Assembly (NCBI RefSeq): GCF_046630445.1
Contig: NC_092334.1
Location: 109,441,001 to 109,505,000, forward strand
Reading direction: 5' to 3'
Source: Rutidosis leptorrhynchoides
Lineage: Eukaryota > Streptophyta > Magnoliopsida > Asterales > Asteraceae
DNA: 64,000 nucleotides
This document shows, piece after piece, positions 43,004 to 54,530 of the stretch. Position 1 is the first letter of the stretch, and each line of letters begins with the position of its first letter. Below the pieces are notes generated by a model. That model saw only the letters and a list, made by a program, of their open reading frames with translations. It searched no databases and was not told where the DNA came from. A program made the position numbers and the translations under genes.

Positions 43004-45030
43004 ATGTTGAGAAGGATGCTATCTAAGAATTACTCAAGAAAAACGGTAAATTTCTACACCTAAACACCATTTAATTCGAAATTTGATGTTCTTGAGCAAT
43101 TTTTTTCCCAATTTGATTTTGATGCTTTTTAGTGTAATTAGGCTTAAATTGTTTATGTATTATGCTTGTATAACCTAGATTGATGCTGTTTAACATGATT
43201 AGAAGCCTTAAACTTCAAATTTTGAGTAATCTAGGGTTTGTGTTCTTGAGCAAATTTGGGGCTTTTTGATATAAACAGGTTATGGTCGATTTTTGTCATG
43301 AATTGTTGCTAAATTGAGTAGTGTAACATGTCTAGGTAGTTAAATGATCCAAACTTTGAGCCTAAACATGATTTTGAGAATTAAAGTGGACTTTTTCAAG
43401 TCTAAAATTCATGAACTTGATTTTTGAAAGATAATGCCATTTGAGACTTGTTTAATTGCTAGTAATGATTATTTTGACATGTTATTTGAGTTGAATGATT
43501 ATGAACTTGGCGAACATTTTCATATATGCTTATTTGAAAAAGTGTAGATTTGATAAAAATGTGAAAATGAGCTTAAGTTTGATATAAATTGATAATGTCA
43601 TTGTAATTATTTTGATTGATGATTTTGCTGACACTAATGCATATTTGGATGCACGAAAATTGTGTTTGATGTGTTTTGCAGAATGAAAGGGGTGAATCTT
43701 CATCCCAAGCCCGCAATGCTCCTGCTGAGAATTTGGAACAACAGGAGGTGGATAACTACTACAAGCAGGATATACCTCATCCAGTCATGACCTTTTCCGA
43801 TATGCACTTGGAAGAGTTGCACCTGAACCTGAGATTTGACAGACTTTGGATAGATTATCCAAAATATCAACGGGGTTTGCATACTCTTCATTCTAAGGTT
43901 GTTGAGGTACCGAGGGTCATAGAATGGGGACCCTTAGAAGCTGTAGAATTGGCCGGGCCAATTAGGAAATTACTTGTACAGAGGTATGGTAATTCTTCTT
44001 TTAATGACTGGGTACGTTTATTCACCATGCGTAGACCTGTATATAAAGTATGGTGTGAAGAATTGTTATGTAGTATAGAGTTGAATGATCGGGTAGCTAG
44101 TTTAACCGATCGTTCTTTTATTAGATTTTTGTTAGGCGGTTCGATGCGCCACATGTCTTTACTAGACATGGCTCAGGCTTTACGTATATATACGCCTGAG
44201 GAGTTAGCGTCTGCCGATTGTAGAGGATTGATACTAAACGGTAGAAAGATAGATGAAAATTTTGATACACACGGTGTGTGGAGTCAAATGACAAGCCATC
44301 ACCGTTTCAAAGGGGGAAATTACTCTTATTTGGATATAGATAGAGCCGAATTAAGAGTGATACATAGGTTTTTAGCTAATTCGATTACACAAAGGGGTAA
44401 AAACAAAGAAAAGGTAAATGAACAAGATTTGTTTTACCATATGTGTATTCGAGACCCATAAAGCGCTGTAAGTATACCATATTGTGTGGGTTATTATTTA
44501 TCAGCTATGGTTCGGGGGATGCGACCACATAGCATAATAGGAGGTGGTATTTTTATTACTTTGATTGGTGAATATCTCGGTGTGGATATAAGTCGGGGGG
44601 ATTATTACTAGAAGAGCCGGAACCCCGCGATACTATAGGTTTAAATGTATACCATGGTGCGAAAGTTTTGAAGAGGCGAAATAACGCCGCAGTACGATAC
44701 CATGGTAGACATCCACAGGTGGAGAGAAACCAGCAGCAAGGTAATGTAGGAGGGGGGAATGAGATGCAAGAAATGCATAGGTTTATAGCTTCTCAGGAAT
44801 ACGAAAATGCTAGACAGAGAGCATTTGAAGATTGGCAAGTTCATCAGAACCAAATCATAGCTCATTGCCAACATATAGGTAGAAACTATATTCCTACACC
44901 GAAACCCATCTTCCCTCCTTGGTCTATAGAGATGCAGCCACCATATCCTACGTATGACCCTGCCGAAGCATTCTATAGCACCTATGGTTATGCCTGGAAC
45001 CCCTATTGGTACCAATATCATCCTTAGTAT
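43004..45030 (+). pseudogene. Athila 3' ORF (env-position), apparently spliced, two lesions
   Basis: The main open frame (43682-44461) has no ATG at its start but is preceded by a TGTTTTGCAG acceptor. A short exon, 43004-43045 (ATG-TTG-AGA..., 14 codons, MLRRMLSKNYSRKT), ends in ACG|GTAAAT and joins in phase, giving a 636-bp intron. The joined frame continues to a TAA at 44459-44461, remains readable to about 44605, then shifts by one base and ends near 45027 with a Tyr/Pro-rich tail. The protein has a F-D-R-L-W-I-D-Y-P region, a R-F-L-L-G-G motif, and V-G-Y-Y-L-S-A-M-V-R-G-M-R after the stop. Athila elements carry an ORF here, often called env-like. I see no convincing signal peptide or fusion segment, so the role is unknown. 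Confidence 0.65.
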
Positions 45031-45472
45031 ACTTATTATTTTTTTATTTTTTATTTTGTAATTTGTAATTATTGATACGTTTAATACTTTTGTTAATATT
45101 GTAATCATTTTTATAATTGTCTAACTTTTATTCTTAGATTTTAATAATTTTTGAATGTGGGGTAATATACCAAACTTCAAAAATATGTATATATGTTTGC
45201 AGTTTATCTTATGTACACAACAGGGTAAAACAACGCATTTTCAAAGACTGGCATTAAGTTCAGCAAAAGCAACTAATTTTGACGACAAGATGCAAAATAT
45301 ATGTGAAATAACAACAAGGCGGAATGAACAAATGATGTGCACCATTTATCATTCAGCAAACAAACGCCAATATATTTGGAAACTTTGGTAAAATTTAATC
45401 ATTTTCACACAAATCACCCTCAATAATTTAAATTGTTACTGATTTCTTGCAAATGAGGGCATTGCAAGATCT
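45031..45472 (+). other. Athila 3' untranslated region, cut by a deletion
   Basis: Short ORFs only. The usual polypurine tract and the first roughly 385-390 bp of the 3' LTR are missing. The join at about 45465-45480 lies in TTAATTATAT sequence shared with the LTR interior, suggesting deletion between short matching stretches. Confidence 0.7.
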
Positions 45473-47059
45473 TAATTATATATATATTATAAACCGTCGG
45501 TAAACAAAGAGCCAAACTCCTCTGAGCTGTAAAAGTAACCTCCGCGACTCGCGGAGTTTGAAGAGGTTTTCACCGCGAGTCGCGGAGCCCCAAAATTCGA
45601 CTTTTCCTATAAAATCAACCGAATTCTGATCGCAATTCATAATCTTTTTTTCTTCTTATCATACGTAAACGATATATATATATATATATATAATTTATAT
45701 TTTAATTTTAATTTTAATTCTAATAATAAGGGTATGTTAGCGAATGTTGTAAGGGTGTAAGTCGAAATTCTGTCCGTGTAACGCTACGCTATTTTTAATC
45801 ATTGTAAGTTATGTTCAACCTTTTTATATTAATGTCTCGTAGCTAAGTTATTATTATGCTTATTTAAAACGAAGTAATCATGATGTTGGGCTAATTACTA
45901 AAATTGGGTAATTGGGCTTTGTACCATAATTGGGGTTTGGACAAAAGAACGACACTTGTGGAAATTAGACTATGGGCTATTAATGGGCTTTATATTTGTT
46001 TAACTAAATGATAGTTTGTTAATGTTAATATAAAGATTTACAATTGGGCGTCCCTATAAATTACCATATACACTCGATCGGACACGATGGGCGGGGTATT
46101 TATATGTACGAATAATCGTTCATTTAACCGGACACGGGAATGGATTAATAGCCACTAGAATAATTAAAACAGGGGTGAAATTACATTCAAGGGTAATTGG
46201 TGTAATTGTTAACAAAGTAGTAAAACCTTGGTTTACACGCAGTCGATAACCTGGTGTATTCATTAAACAAAGTATTAAAACCTTGTTACAATTCGAATCC
46301 CCAATTAGTTGGAATATTTAACTTCGGGTATAATAATAATTTGACGAGGACACTCGCACTTTATATTTATGACTGATGGACTGTTATGGACAAAAACCAG
46401 ACGGACAGATTAAATAATCCAGGACAAAGGACAATTAACCCATGGGCATAAAACTAAAATCAACACGTCAAACATCATGATTACGGAAGTTTAAATAAGC
46501 ATAATTCTTTTATTTCATATTTAATTTCCTTTATTTTATATTTAATTGCATTTCTAATTATCGCACTTTTATTTATTGTTATTTAATCGCACTTTTAATT
46601 ATCGTACTTTTTAATTATCGCAATTTTATTTTATCGCACTTTTATTGCAATTTCATTATCGTTATTTACTTTACGCTTTAATTTAAAGTCTTTTATTTAT
46701 TTAATAGTTTACATTAGGTTTTAACTGCGACTAAAGTTTTAAAATCGACAAACCGGTCATTAAACGGTAAAAACCCCCCTTTATAATAATAATATTACTT
46801 ATATATATGTTTGTATTTTTATAAAAGTAAACTAATATAGCGTTGAGCTTTGTTTAAAAAAAAGATTCCCTGTGGAACGAACCGGACTTACTAAAAACTA
46901 CACTACTGTACGATTAGGTACACTGCCTATAAGTGTTGTAGCAAGGTTTAAGTATATCCATTCTATAAATAAATAAATATCTTGTGTAAAATTGTATCGT
47001 ATTTAATAGTTTTTCCTAGTAAAATATAAACTATTTCGTATACCTTAGCTTTGACATCA
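45473..47059 (+). repeat. Athila right (3') LTR, 5'-truncated, 1587 bp
   Basis: Matches 32467-34053 with very few differences (for example G/T near 45615, T/C near 45989, A/C near 47042 and TA-repeat length near 45675). Its end and the TSD are intact, so the truncation happened at or after integration and did not involve the target junction. Confidence 0.95.
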
Positions 47060-47544
47060 GGATGTCCATTGAATATTCTAATAATGTTATATTATTTCCT
47101 AACATGCAATGAAAACATAAGTGTAGTATAGCAAAAATAAATATAACATGACAAAATTAAAATCTCTCTACAAGAAAGTGTAACTTTCATCGAAGATATA
47201 ACACAATTTATTGAATTTACTATTAATATAGATTATGAAAAATTAAATATGTAATTTGTATGTTTATTTTGTTAGATATATGTATTTTATTATAATATAT
47301 CATAGTATTTTTATTATAAAGTTGAAAGCAAAATATAAATTTAACAATATATAAATTTGCAATAGTAAATATGTAAGTATATATTTATATTTATGTATTT
47401 GTATATGTATTTCTGGTGTAAATGTATATATACATGGATGAAACTTTTCATCCATATCCATCACGAAGCGGGTAGATCGGGTGGATCACCGGATCGGGTG
47501 GATATCCACCGGATCGGGTGGTCATTGCCATCCTTAAATGGAAC

Positions 47545-48880
47545 TCTGATCATCATCATCATGTTCATCTCCGCTCTCCCTTCACCGGCTAATTGAATCA
47601 ATGTCTTTTCACACTTACTCACAAATATAGGAACTGAAATATAGGTAAGAAACATAAAAGATGGTCAAATAACATGATTTGAATTATATAAGGTGACAAG
47701 TTTACAACATGATGATTGTATAACTCCATTAAAATGCTAGATAGAGTTTTGAAGCATTGACGAAAAGAGTCAAATGCGTTTACTTCACTTGTGCAAGTAA
47801 ATACGCAAGCGTAAATAATGATAATATGAAAATTTTGATTTTTTTTTTTTAAATGAAAATTTTGATGTCCCTCATTAATTCGATATTTTAATGATTTGTT
47901 ATGTTTATGAAAATTTTGTTAAACATTTTGCAATTTAGGGGCTAAACCCAACCCTAAGCTCTAAATTTTAATCCCTAAACTCTAAATCTGGATAAATCTT
48001 GAAAAAAACTTCACATATGATGGAAAAAAGACGCTCGAAGAATAACATTAAGGAATAACATTACACATGATGTATGTTATCAGTTTTTTCTTTGAGCATT
48101 TTCCCGTCAAAATAATAACATTAATTACAAAGTGTCATTTTTAAATATTCTTTTCATGTGTTATTAATGTTGGGAAAAAAAAGTTTCTAAAAGGAATAAA
48201 TAAAAAAATAATTTTTACTTCCCCTTCCCAAAAAAATCAAAAGAAAGCAGCCGTTCACTTCAATCTTACGGAATAAGCTACCTGACATACTTCATTCATA
48301 CGTGATACGTCGCTTGAAATCTGCTTCATCCTTCATCGATCTGTAAAATTGATCTCTGTTATGTATGTAAGTATAAACTAAACATTATGCTATTATCAAT
48401 TATTTAATTAATCAATAATCAATTTAATGTTTTGTTGGTGGGTTTGAAAAGAATTGAATGAAAAGAATTGAGGCTTAATCGTATAGCTTCTTTTTTCGAT
48501 GAGTATACTTGAGTAGTTGAGTTTATTATCAATTATTCAATTAATCAATTTAATTTTAGCGTTTGTCTGTTTCGATGAAAAGAAAAATAATTAAGTCCCT
48601 ACTGTTATGATACATTGATACATCATACACTTAAATATTTAAATATGTAATGTTTAGTTAATGAAAATGAATTCAAGTAAACTAGTATAAACTGTGAAGA
48701 GATAGTTAACAATTTGCTACCAAGAATGCGAGAAGAGCTTTAAAAATTATTGGCTAACTATTACCTTATGTAATTCTAATGCTAAATTCTTCATGTTTAT
48801 TGATACGACGTTAATTGGCATTTTTTAAAAATAGCTTATATTATTCGTTAAGGCATTAGGGTCTTTTTTCGCCTCGCACG
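47545..48880. other. Intergenic; possible alternative 5' exon for gene copy B
   Basis: Mostly AT-rich without ORFs. At 48240-48368 a C/T-rich stretch ends in TATGTAT followed by GTAAGTATAAAC, a good donor. It could be a 5' UTR exon for copy B, whose homologous 5' UTR exon (present in copies A and C) is not found here. At about 48830-48910 a CAGGGCCGCTCCC-type (complement) hAT terminus matches 51400-51543. Confidence 0.4.
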
Positions 48881-48912
48881 GGGTACTCTAATTCTCGGGA
48901 GCGGCCCTGATT
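48803..48912. mobile_element. hAT-like terminal fragment
   Basis: Ends in GGAGCGGCCCTG, the complement of a CAGGGCCGCTCC terminus, and shares AATAGCTTATATTATTCG with 51460-51480. Only one end was seen. Confidence 0.4.
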
Positions 48913-49204
48913 TTCAGTAGTTACTTTTTGCATATTGTTTTGCTAAATTAATAAGCTAGATTGTGGAAATGAAACCAAATCATGTTTATTTTTGACGATT
49001 TGGGACCTGCCTGGGCTTTTCATTATTTAAATGCGGATGCCGATAATGAGTTGGATCTGAATCTAAAGCAAGCACATTTAAGTTCAGTATAATCGTACAT
49101 GGCTTCAAGGTAGGTGGAATACTGAATTAAGATTATGATGTCTAAACTGCATGTTTTATCTATTCAGAAAAAAACAACTTGGAGGCTAGCCTTCTAGGGT
49201 TAGA

Positions 49205-50667
49205 ATGGTGCGTGCAAGTACTCAAACTTGTTACCTTCTGCTTTGCATGATAACGTTACAAGTCTTATGCAGGTACTTTCTTACATGATCAATTATGTAA
49301 TTGGTTGACTTTGACTATATTTTCCGTCAGTTATGGTAATACAATTACGAGAGTAGGATACATAGATGGTTGCTAATTTTTCTTGTTTTTGATGCTGCAA
49401 AAAGGGCTGACCAGTATGTCTTAGAAGTTGGTCAAGAGTTACTAAAGGAAACCCTACAATTACAAACCGGATCCCGTATCTACCAACTTCAAGGGCTTAG
49501 ACCAAGAACGTGGTATGAAGTCAAGATATCATATCCTGCTTCTGTAGGTACAATACATCATCTTCTTTAGAGGTGGAAAAGTGGGTGGGTCAGTGGATTG
49601 GGTAAGAGGTCAAAACGTGACCGGATCAGAACACAGAACAGGTATTGTATATTTCCTTTAGTTCCTTATATAACTATAAATATTTAATTTAATTAACGTA
49701 TTAAATATGGTTTAAACACCTATGTAATAAGATATTATTAATAATGTTGAATTAAGAGATCTACCAAATTGTAAGCATACACTTCCAGTGCGTTGAACCC
49801 ATCTGACTTGTCAAATATGAAATATAACCCAAAATACTTTTCAAGTAAATGGGTCAAGATTGCCACCTCTAAACATCTTGTTTAGTTACCTTGTTGTGGC
49901 TGAACTCATTTTACTCTATGTTTTATCAGATACCCGCTAGGTTTTCCTTACAACTGATAAAAGGAGATTCAGATTTACTGCTAAAGCAAAATAGGAAATT
50001 ATTTAACACTGAAAAATTGATTTTTAAGAATGATGATGCAGACTTACAAAATGATCAGGTTTGAGGTTCGCTTATGGTTGCATTTTTCGGTTATGTAGCT
50101 TATTTTGACTTTTAAGAAGCTTGTAATTGAGTTCAAATATCTTTCGTTATAGAGTCAAACGTATGTCATGTTGACTGTGGAGCAAGAGGGAGTGGTAGCA
50201 ATACCTTATGGAAAAGAGAGGGAAATGGTCATTTATAACATAGGTAACTTTCATATCATGTCATGCAAGAATGATAATGTTGCTGCTTGTATGTGTCCCT
50301 GTTAAAGTGGGTCTAAAGGGTCGGAAATCGCACAATATACATATACATATTACATATAATGAATAAAACCCTTTTAAATCAGTTTATCCAAAAAAGATCA
50401 TTATACAACTGCTACAAAATTTTGAGAGTTGCAGGCCAAACTGACCCGTGTAAATTACCCTTTTTCACATGATATTCAACCCACCCATTTTGCACTTTTA
50501 ATTAGAGCCTGCGCATTCTTTTTACAGTTTGCGATGAACTAATGCTAGGTATCCCACACAAAGCTTGGTGGGTTGTGATTCTAACAGTTGTTTGTTTGGG
50601 TATTGCATTTGTGATCCCTTCTTTTCTACCACCACTTCTTATACGTTCAGATCAACTCGAAGGTTGA
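49205..50667 (+). CDS. Small plant type-I membrane protein, copy B (5 exons, 188 aa)
   Basis: Exons 49205-49272, 49405-49543, 49930-50058, 50153-50243 and 50528-50667 join in frame with GT-AG borders. The product has a signal peptide (residues 1-22, MVRASTQT then a Leu/Cys-rich core), an extracytoplasmic domain with G-S-R-I-Y-Q-L-Q-G-L and W-Y-E-V-K-I-S-Y-P-A-S motifs (about 45-72), and one membrane span near 155-181 (A-W-W-V-V-I-L...), followed by a very short tail. The W-Y-E-V-K-I-S pattern is like a beta-sandwich domain, but I cannot name the family. The tail ends at R-S-D-Q-L-E-G because one base is missing relative to copy C, which extends eight residues further. All other splice sites and the frame are intact, so it may be functional. 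The 5' UTR exon seen in A and C is absent. Confidence 0.85.
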
Positions 50668-50739
50668 CTTCCAAGAATTCTTGACTTGATGATCCTTATA
50701 AGCTGATTTTGAATCGCCTAATATTATTATTTAGGCAGG

Positions 50740-51998
50740 AAGGATAATTTTAACATTTTTCATTAGGTCATAACTTTGTTACATTATGGAATTTGACCAC
50801 ATTCAATATCTTGTTTGGTTCCATTTTAGACTTGATTCTTTTGAAGATCCTATTATCTTTTTCTTGTGCACTTCAAATATTTCTTTATTTATTGAACAAA
50901 AAGAAATGAATTTTTTTCCCTCCAACCTCTTAACTTAACAGCTAGTTTTCACTGTACGCGGAAGGAAGCAGTCAATAGCTCAGCTTATCTTGGCAATGTT
51001 TACAGATCTTCACTGTTTAAGTTTCAATGAACAATATCTTGTTGCTACATTGTGTTTGTAATCATTGTGGGTTTATAAGGAAACTTACAATTCTAATCCG
51101 TTAAAGTTTATCTTATTGTTTTGGGGGTGGCGGTGTATAAAATATGGCAGGAAAATATTCTTGTATCCACAAAGGCAATTCTAAAACGTCATGGGAGGCT
51201 CGGAGGGGGTACAAAGTGATTGATCGCTCAAGGTCCAAAATTTTTAGGGGTCCAATTTTTTTTATATGTACAAATACAATCGAAGATTTGAGAAAACCGG
51301 AAACTATGGAAACACAACTAAAACAGCGAAGTCGAAGCACAATAGCCCCAAATCAACAATCAAATGCCCCCAAAAAAGAGGAAATTAAAGTCCACTAACA
51401 TTCCTTTGAGCCTTTTTTCAAATAGTTTATATTATTCGTTATGGTCTAAAAGCATTTTTTAAATAGCTTATATTATTCGTTAAGTTTTAAGGGCTTTTTT
51501 TTTACCTCGTTCTAGGTACTTAAATTTGTGGAACCGACCCTGTAAAACGGCCCCAAGATTAATTAAGAAGAATATTTCTTTGGTTTGTTTAAAGCTTATG
51601 TCTTTTTGGTTTAAAAAATCTTGAAATGCTTTACGACTTGAACAAGTTTGGGAGCTAGATTAATAAGTGCTGTAATAAGGCTCAAGTTTTGTTTTGTTTT
51701 GGTTGGTATTGTTCGGCTCCAGTTTTGTGTTACGCAATTTTTCTTGGCAGATTGTTTACTGAATTTTTAGTATTTCCTTCTGGTTTTTCGGCATGTCGGG
51801 ATATCCTTTTTGTCTTGTAAAACAAGTTGTCTCAACAATCACGTTTGTTAAATCATAAATATCAGTACTGTTACAGAAATAATTGATATACTTATTTGTA
51901 TGTATAAAAATCAATCTTCTACAATTCATAAAACAAGAGAAAATGAAGTAGTAAAATAATAAGTCGTTTCTCTTAACTATACTTTTTTGTTTTTTTAA
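50740..51998. other. 3' flank of copy B with a diverged hAT-like insert
   Basis: Parts match the flank of copy C (50960-51100 to 57070-57180, and 51780-51860 to 57410-57480). Between them, 51200-51543 carries AGGGGTCCAATTTTT and ends in the complement of CAGGGTCGGTTCC, resembling a hAT-derived element. The ORFs on either strand at 51113-51398 fall in that insert and are not supported as genes. Confidence 0.5.
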
Positions 51999-53656
51999 GA
52001 GAAAATTGGATAAATGGTCCATGTGGTTTACATGAAATGGGGTAAATGGTCCCTGATGTTCATTTTCGAGGTTCGTGGTCCATGTGGTTTACAAAACGTG
52101 GGTGGTCCCTGTCAGTAACAGCCGTTAAAAATGTTCGTTAACTTCAGTCATGTGCGATGCATGTGGGGGTAAAACCGTCATCTATTAATTCTCTTCTTTT
52201 TTCTTTTCTTTTTATTTTTTATTTTTTTCTTCTCCATGTTTATTAAACCACCAAACATGAAAGATGCTCAACCAGATGCACAAATCTAATTTAATGCCAC
52301 TTGTAAATGTTTTCTTCTTCGTGTTTCTTTTGTCCTTTTCTTTTCTTTGTTCTTTTTTCCTATCTCTCATTTTAAACAGAATACCATGTAAATGAAACGA
52401 GTTAAAAGTTTCAATAACCCTAATTACAAGTTAAATGTTTCAATAAATCAAACACAAAACGTGTAAATGAAACGAAATCGGATTCTTTGATGGTTTCAAA
52501 TCGAAGATTTCAGATCGGTTCTGGTATTATTATTTTAATGTGTTTGATAACATACTTACCACCACTGATTTCACGATCCGGATCTGTTACTTTGGTTAAA
52601 TCTGGAATGTGGGTCCCTCACTCAACAGCCACCTCTTCTCCGTCGTTATCTCTGTCGCCATCAACTGTTATCTCCGTCGTAAGCGATGTGGTGGATCTGA
52701 TCGGTATCTCCGGCGCCGGAGTTAGTTGTGATGGTTTGTTTTTTCGGCCATGATTTTCTCAAAGAGTTTTGTTGTAGATCTAGAATAAGATCCGAACGAA
52801 ATGGCAAGGGGAGTATAAACGTGATAACCCACAAAATGGAATTTAAAAAGGAAATGAAATCAAGTGGTGGTGGTCACGTGCTTAAACTTGTGATGTCTTA
52901 AGTTGTCCAACAGAGGTTCTTCCAATCCATTTCAAAAAATATATTTTTAACACATAAAATCTCAAGTGAGTTGATAAATGAGAATAACCCTTTTAAAAAT
53001 AATAAAAAAAAAGATAGAAACTTGTTGATGTCTGTATATTCAGATGTGTATAAATAAATTAATTGTTTGAGAGGGTGATGATCCGGTGGTGTTAATGTTT
53101 GTTTTTTTTCCTTCTAATTTCTAACTCGTTGAAGAAATAAGATTGAATATAGGTATGAATTTGAAAAGGAAGTTAGATGAGAACGGGTGAAGATTTAACT
53201 TTTAGTTTGTTAGTTTAAGGGTTTTATGATAAATTGGGTCTGCAGGTTTGTGTTAGATTGAAGTTAAGATTTTTATTTTTTATTTAATTTTGATTTGAAA
53301 CTGAAATTTGATAAAACTTTAGACGTTTTATATTTGAGTTGCAGGTATGGTAGTCTAAGAGGATGAAGAAGGTCAACTATTTAAGCATTTTTGTTGTTGG
53401 TGGGTTTAATTAATAACATGGAGAAGAAAAGAAAAGAAAATAGAAAAGGAAAAGTAAGAGAAATACTAAATGACGGTTTTACCCTCACATGCATCGCACA
53501 TGACTAAAGTTAACAGACATTTTTAACGGCTGTTACTGACAAGGACCATTTACACCGGCTATGTAAACCACAAGGACCACGAACCTCGAAAATGAACATC
53601 AGGAACCATTTACCCCATTTCATGTAAACCACATAGACCATTTATCTAATTTTCTC
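51999..53656. mobile_element. Non-autonomous MULE-like element with about 190-bp TIRs
   Basis: The left end GAGAAAATTGGATAAATGGT is mirrored at the right end (complement of GAGAAAATTAGATAAATGGT). The inverted similarity continues through GTAAATGGTCC, TGAACATCA, AACAGCCGTTAAAAATG and TGCGATGCATGTG for about 190 bp. The flanks are T-rich on both sides, so the TSD is not certain. The interior includes a C/T-rich host-like stretch (about 52480-52750, an 88-codon ORF with Ser-rich text), possibly captured genic DNA. No transposase. Confidence 0.75.
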
Positions 53657-53895
53657 TTTTTTTTTTTTTTTTAATTGTACACTCCTAAACACCCCCTGCA
53701 ATGTACTGTATGTGGATGCACCAAACCTTTTATAATAGTTTGTTTGACAGAGAAACATAGATTCATATAACTTTTCATGATTCATTATCATACTTGAACC
53801 TAGTAACTCACGAGTTATACACATAAATCCCTTTATTTACCAACACTATACATTGTGCCAACATTGTAGTCCTATACAAAAATGATCAAAAGACA
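53657..53895 (-). pseudogene. Remnant of the TPR-gene 3' flank belonging to unit B
   Basis: 53815-53893 matches 57515-57595 and 1571-1650 (shared CAACACTATACATTGTGCC and AAAAATGATCAAA). It lies downstream of copy B just as the TPR gene lies downstream of copy C, so unit B once held the same gene pair. The rest of its TPR gene has been lost or displaced by the copia fragment that follows. Confidence 0.75.
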
Positions 53896-54530
53896 TCTTG
53901 ACACAACTCATAATTGATTCTTGTAGACTAGAACGCGATAAAAGTCCAATAACTATCCATGAAGATAATGCAGCTTGCATAGCACAGATGAAAAAAGGGT
54001 ATATCAAAAGTGACCGAACAAACATATATCCCCCAAATTCTTCTCTTACACTCAAGATCTCATTAAAGACAACCAGATTGAAATGAGATATATTCAATCC
54101 AACAACAACACTGCTGATCTTTTCACCAAAACACTTCCGACTGCTACTTTCAAAACAAACATTCACAATATTGGCATGAGACATGTTCAAAAGATGTAAC
54201 AACTCAGCGATGTCTGATTGAGGGAGAGTCGATTCTATGCTGCACTTTTTTTATCCTTAGCTAAAGTTGTTTTCCACCGGGTTTTTCTTTAATAAAAATT
54301 TTAATGAGTCACCTAGTTGATCTTTAATGAAATAAAATTGTCATTCAAAGGGGAGTGTTATGATCATATGAGTCATAAAAGATGGCCGTCAATTTAATGC
54401 TTACACATATATCAATCATCTAAAGTCAAAGACAAATTTATAGTCGATAATAGAATTTTGTACGGTAATCAAGTAGCATAAATAAATGTTAAATGTAATA
54501 AAGAAACTTGCACTACAATTTCTCATTCTA
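53896..54530 (+). mobile_element. Copia 3' fragment (RNase H end, PPT and part of LTR)
   Basis: Encodes the C-terminal RNase H part of a different copia element: an E-D-N-A-A-C-I-A-Q motif, then G-Y-I-K-S-D-R-T, and after a one-base frame change the usual A-D-L-F-T-K-T-L-P motif and a stop at 54197-54199. A polypurine tract (CAAAGGGGAG, 54346-54355) follows, and then an LTR start TGTTATGATC at 54356. The upstream pol and the other LTR are absent. The right limit is uncertain. Confidence 0.8.

Larger units (their letters stand above)
32070..47059 (+). mobile_element. Athila-type Ty3-gypsy retrotransposon (15.0 kb)
   Basis: The left LTR (32070-34053) and a truncated right LTR (about 45473-47059) enclose a PBS for tRNA-Asp, a 1433-aa gag-pol ORF, an integrase ORF, an accessory ORF and a 3' ORF. 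The TSD is GGATG (32065-32069 and 47060-47064). The tRNA-Asp PBS, the L-A-D-L-G-A-S-I-N-L-M-P protease and the extra ORF downstream of integrase place it in the Athila lineage. Over the shared 1.58 kb the LTRs differ at only a few positions, yet stops and frameshifts interrupt integrase and both 3' ORFs. It is nested inside a hAT-like element. Confidence 0.95.
31919..47536. mobile_element. Small hAT-like element hosting the nested Athila insertion
   Basis: Terminal inverted repeats TAGGGATGACAATGG (left) and the complement of TAAGGATGGCAATG (right) are flanked by a perfect 8-bp TSD, the length expected for hAT elements. Without the nested Athila the element would be about 620 bp. Its interior is rich in TATCCA/TGGATA and GGATCGGGTGG motifs, including a tandem TATCCATATCCA tract near 31955-32045. 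No transposase. Confidence 0.8.

Noticed and set aside
43676-43678. Start of the Athila 3' ORF at TTG
   Set aside because: TTG is not a normal start in plants; the first codons are part of a splice acceptor (TTTTGCAG), so a spliced start exon is more likely.
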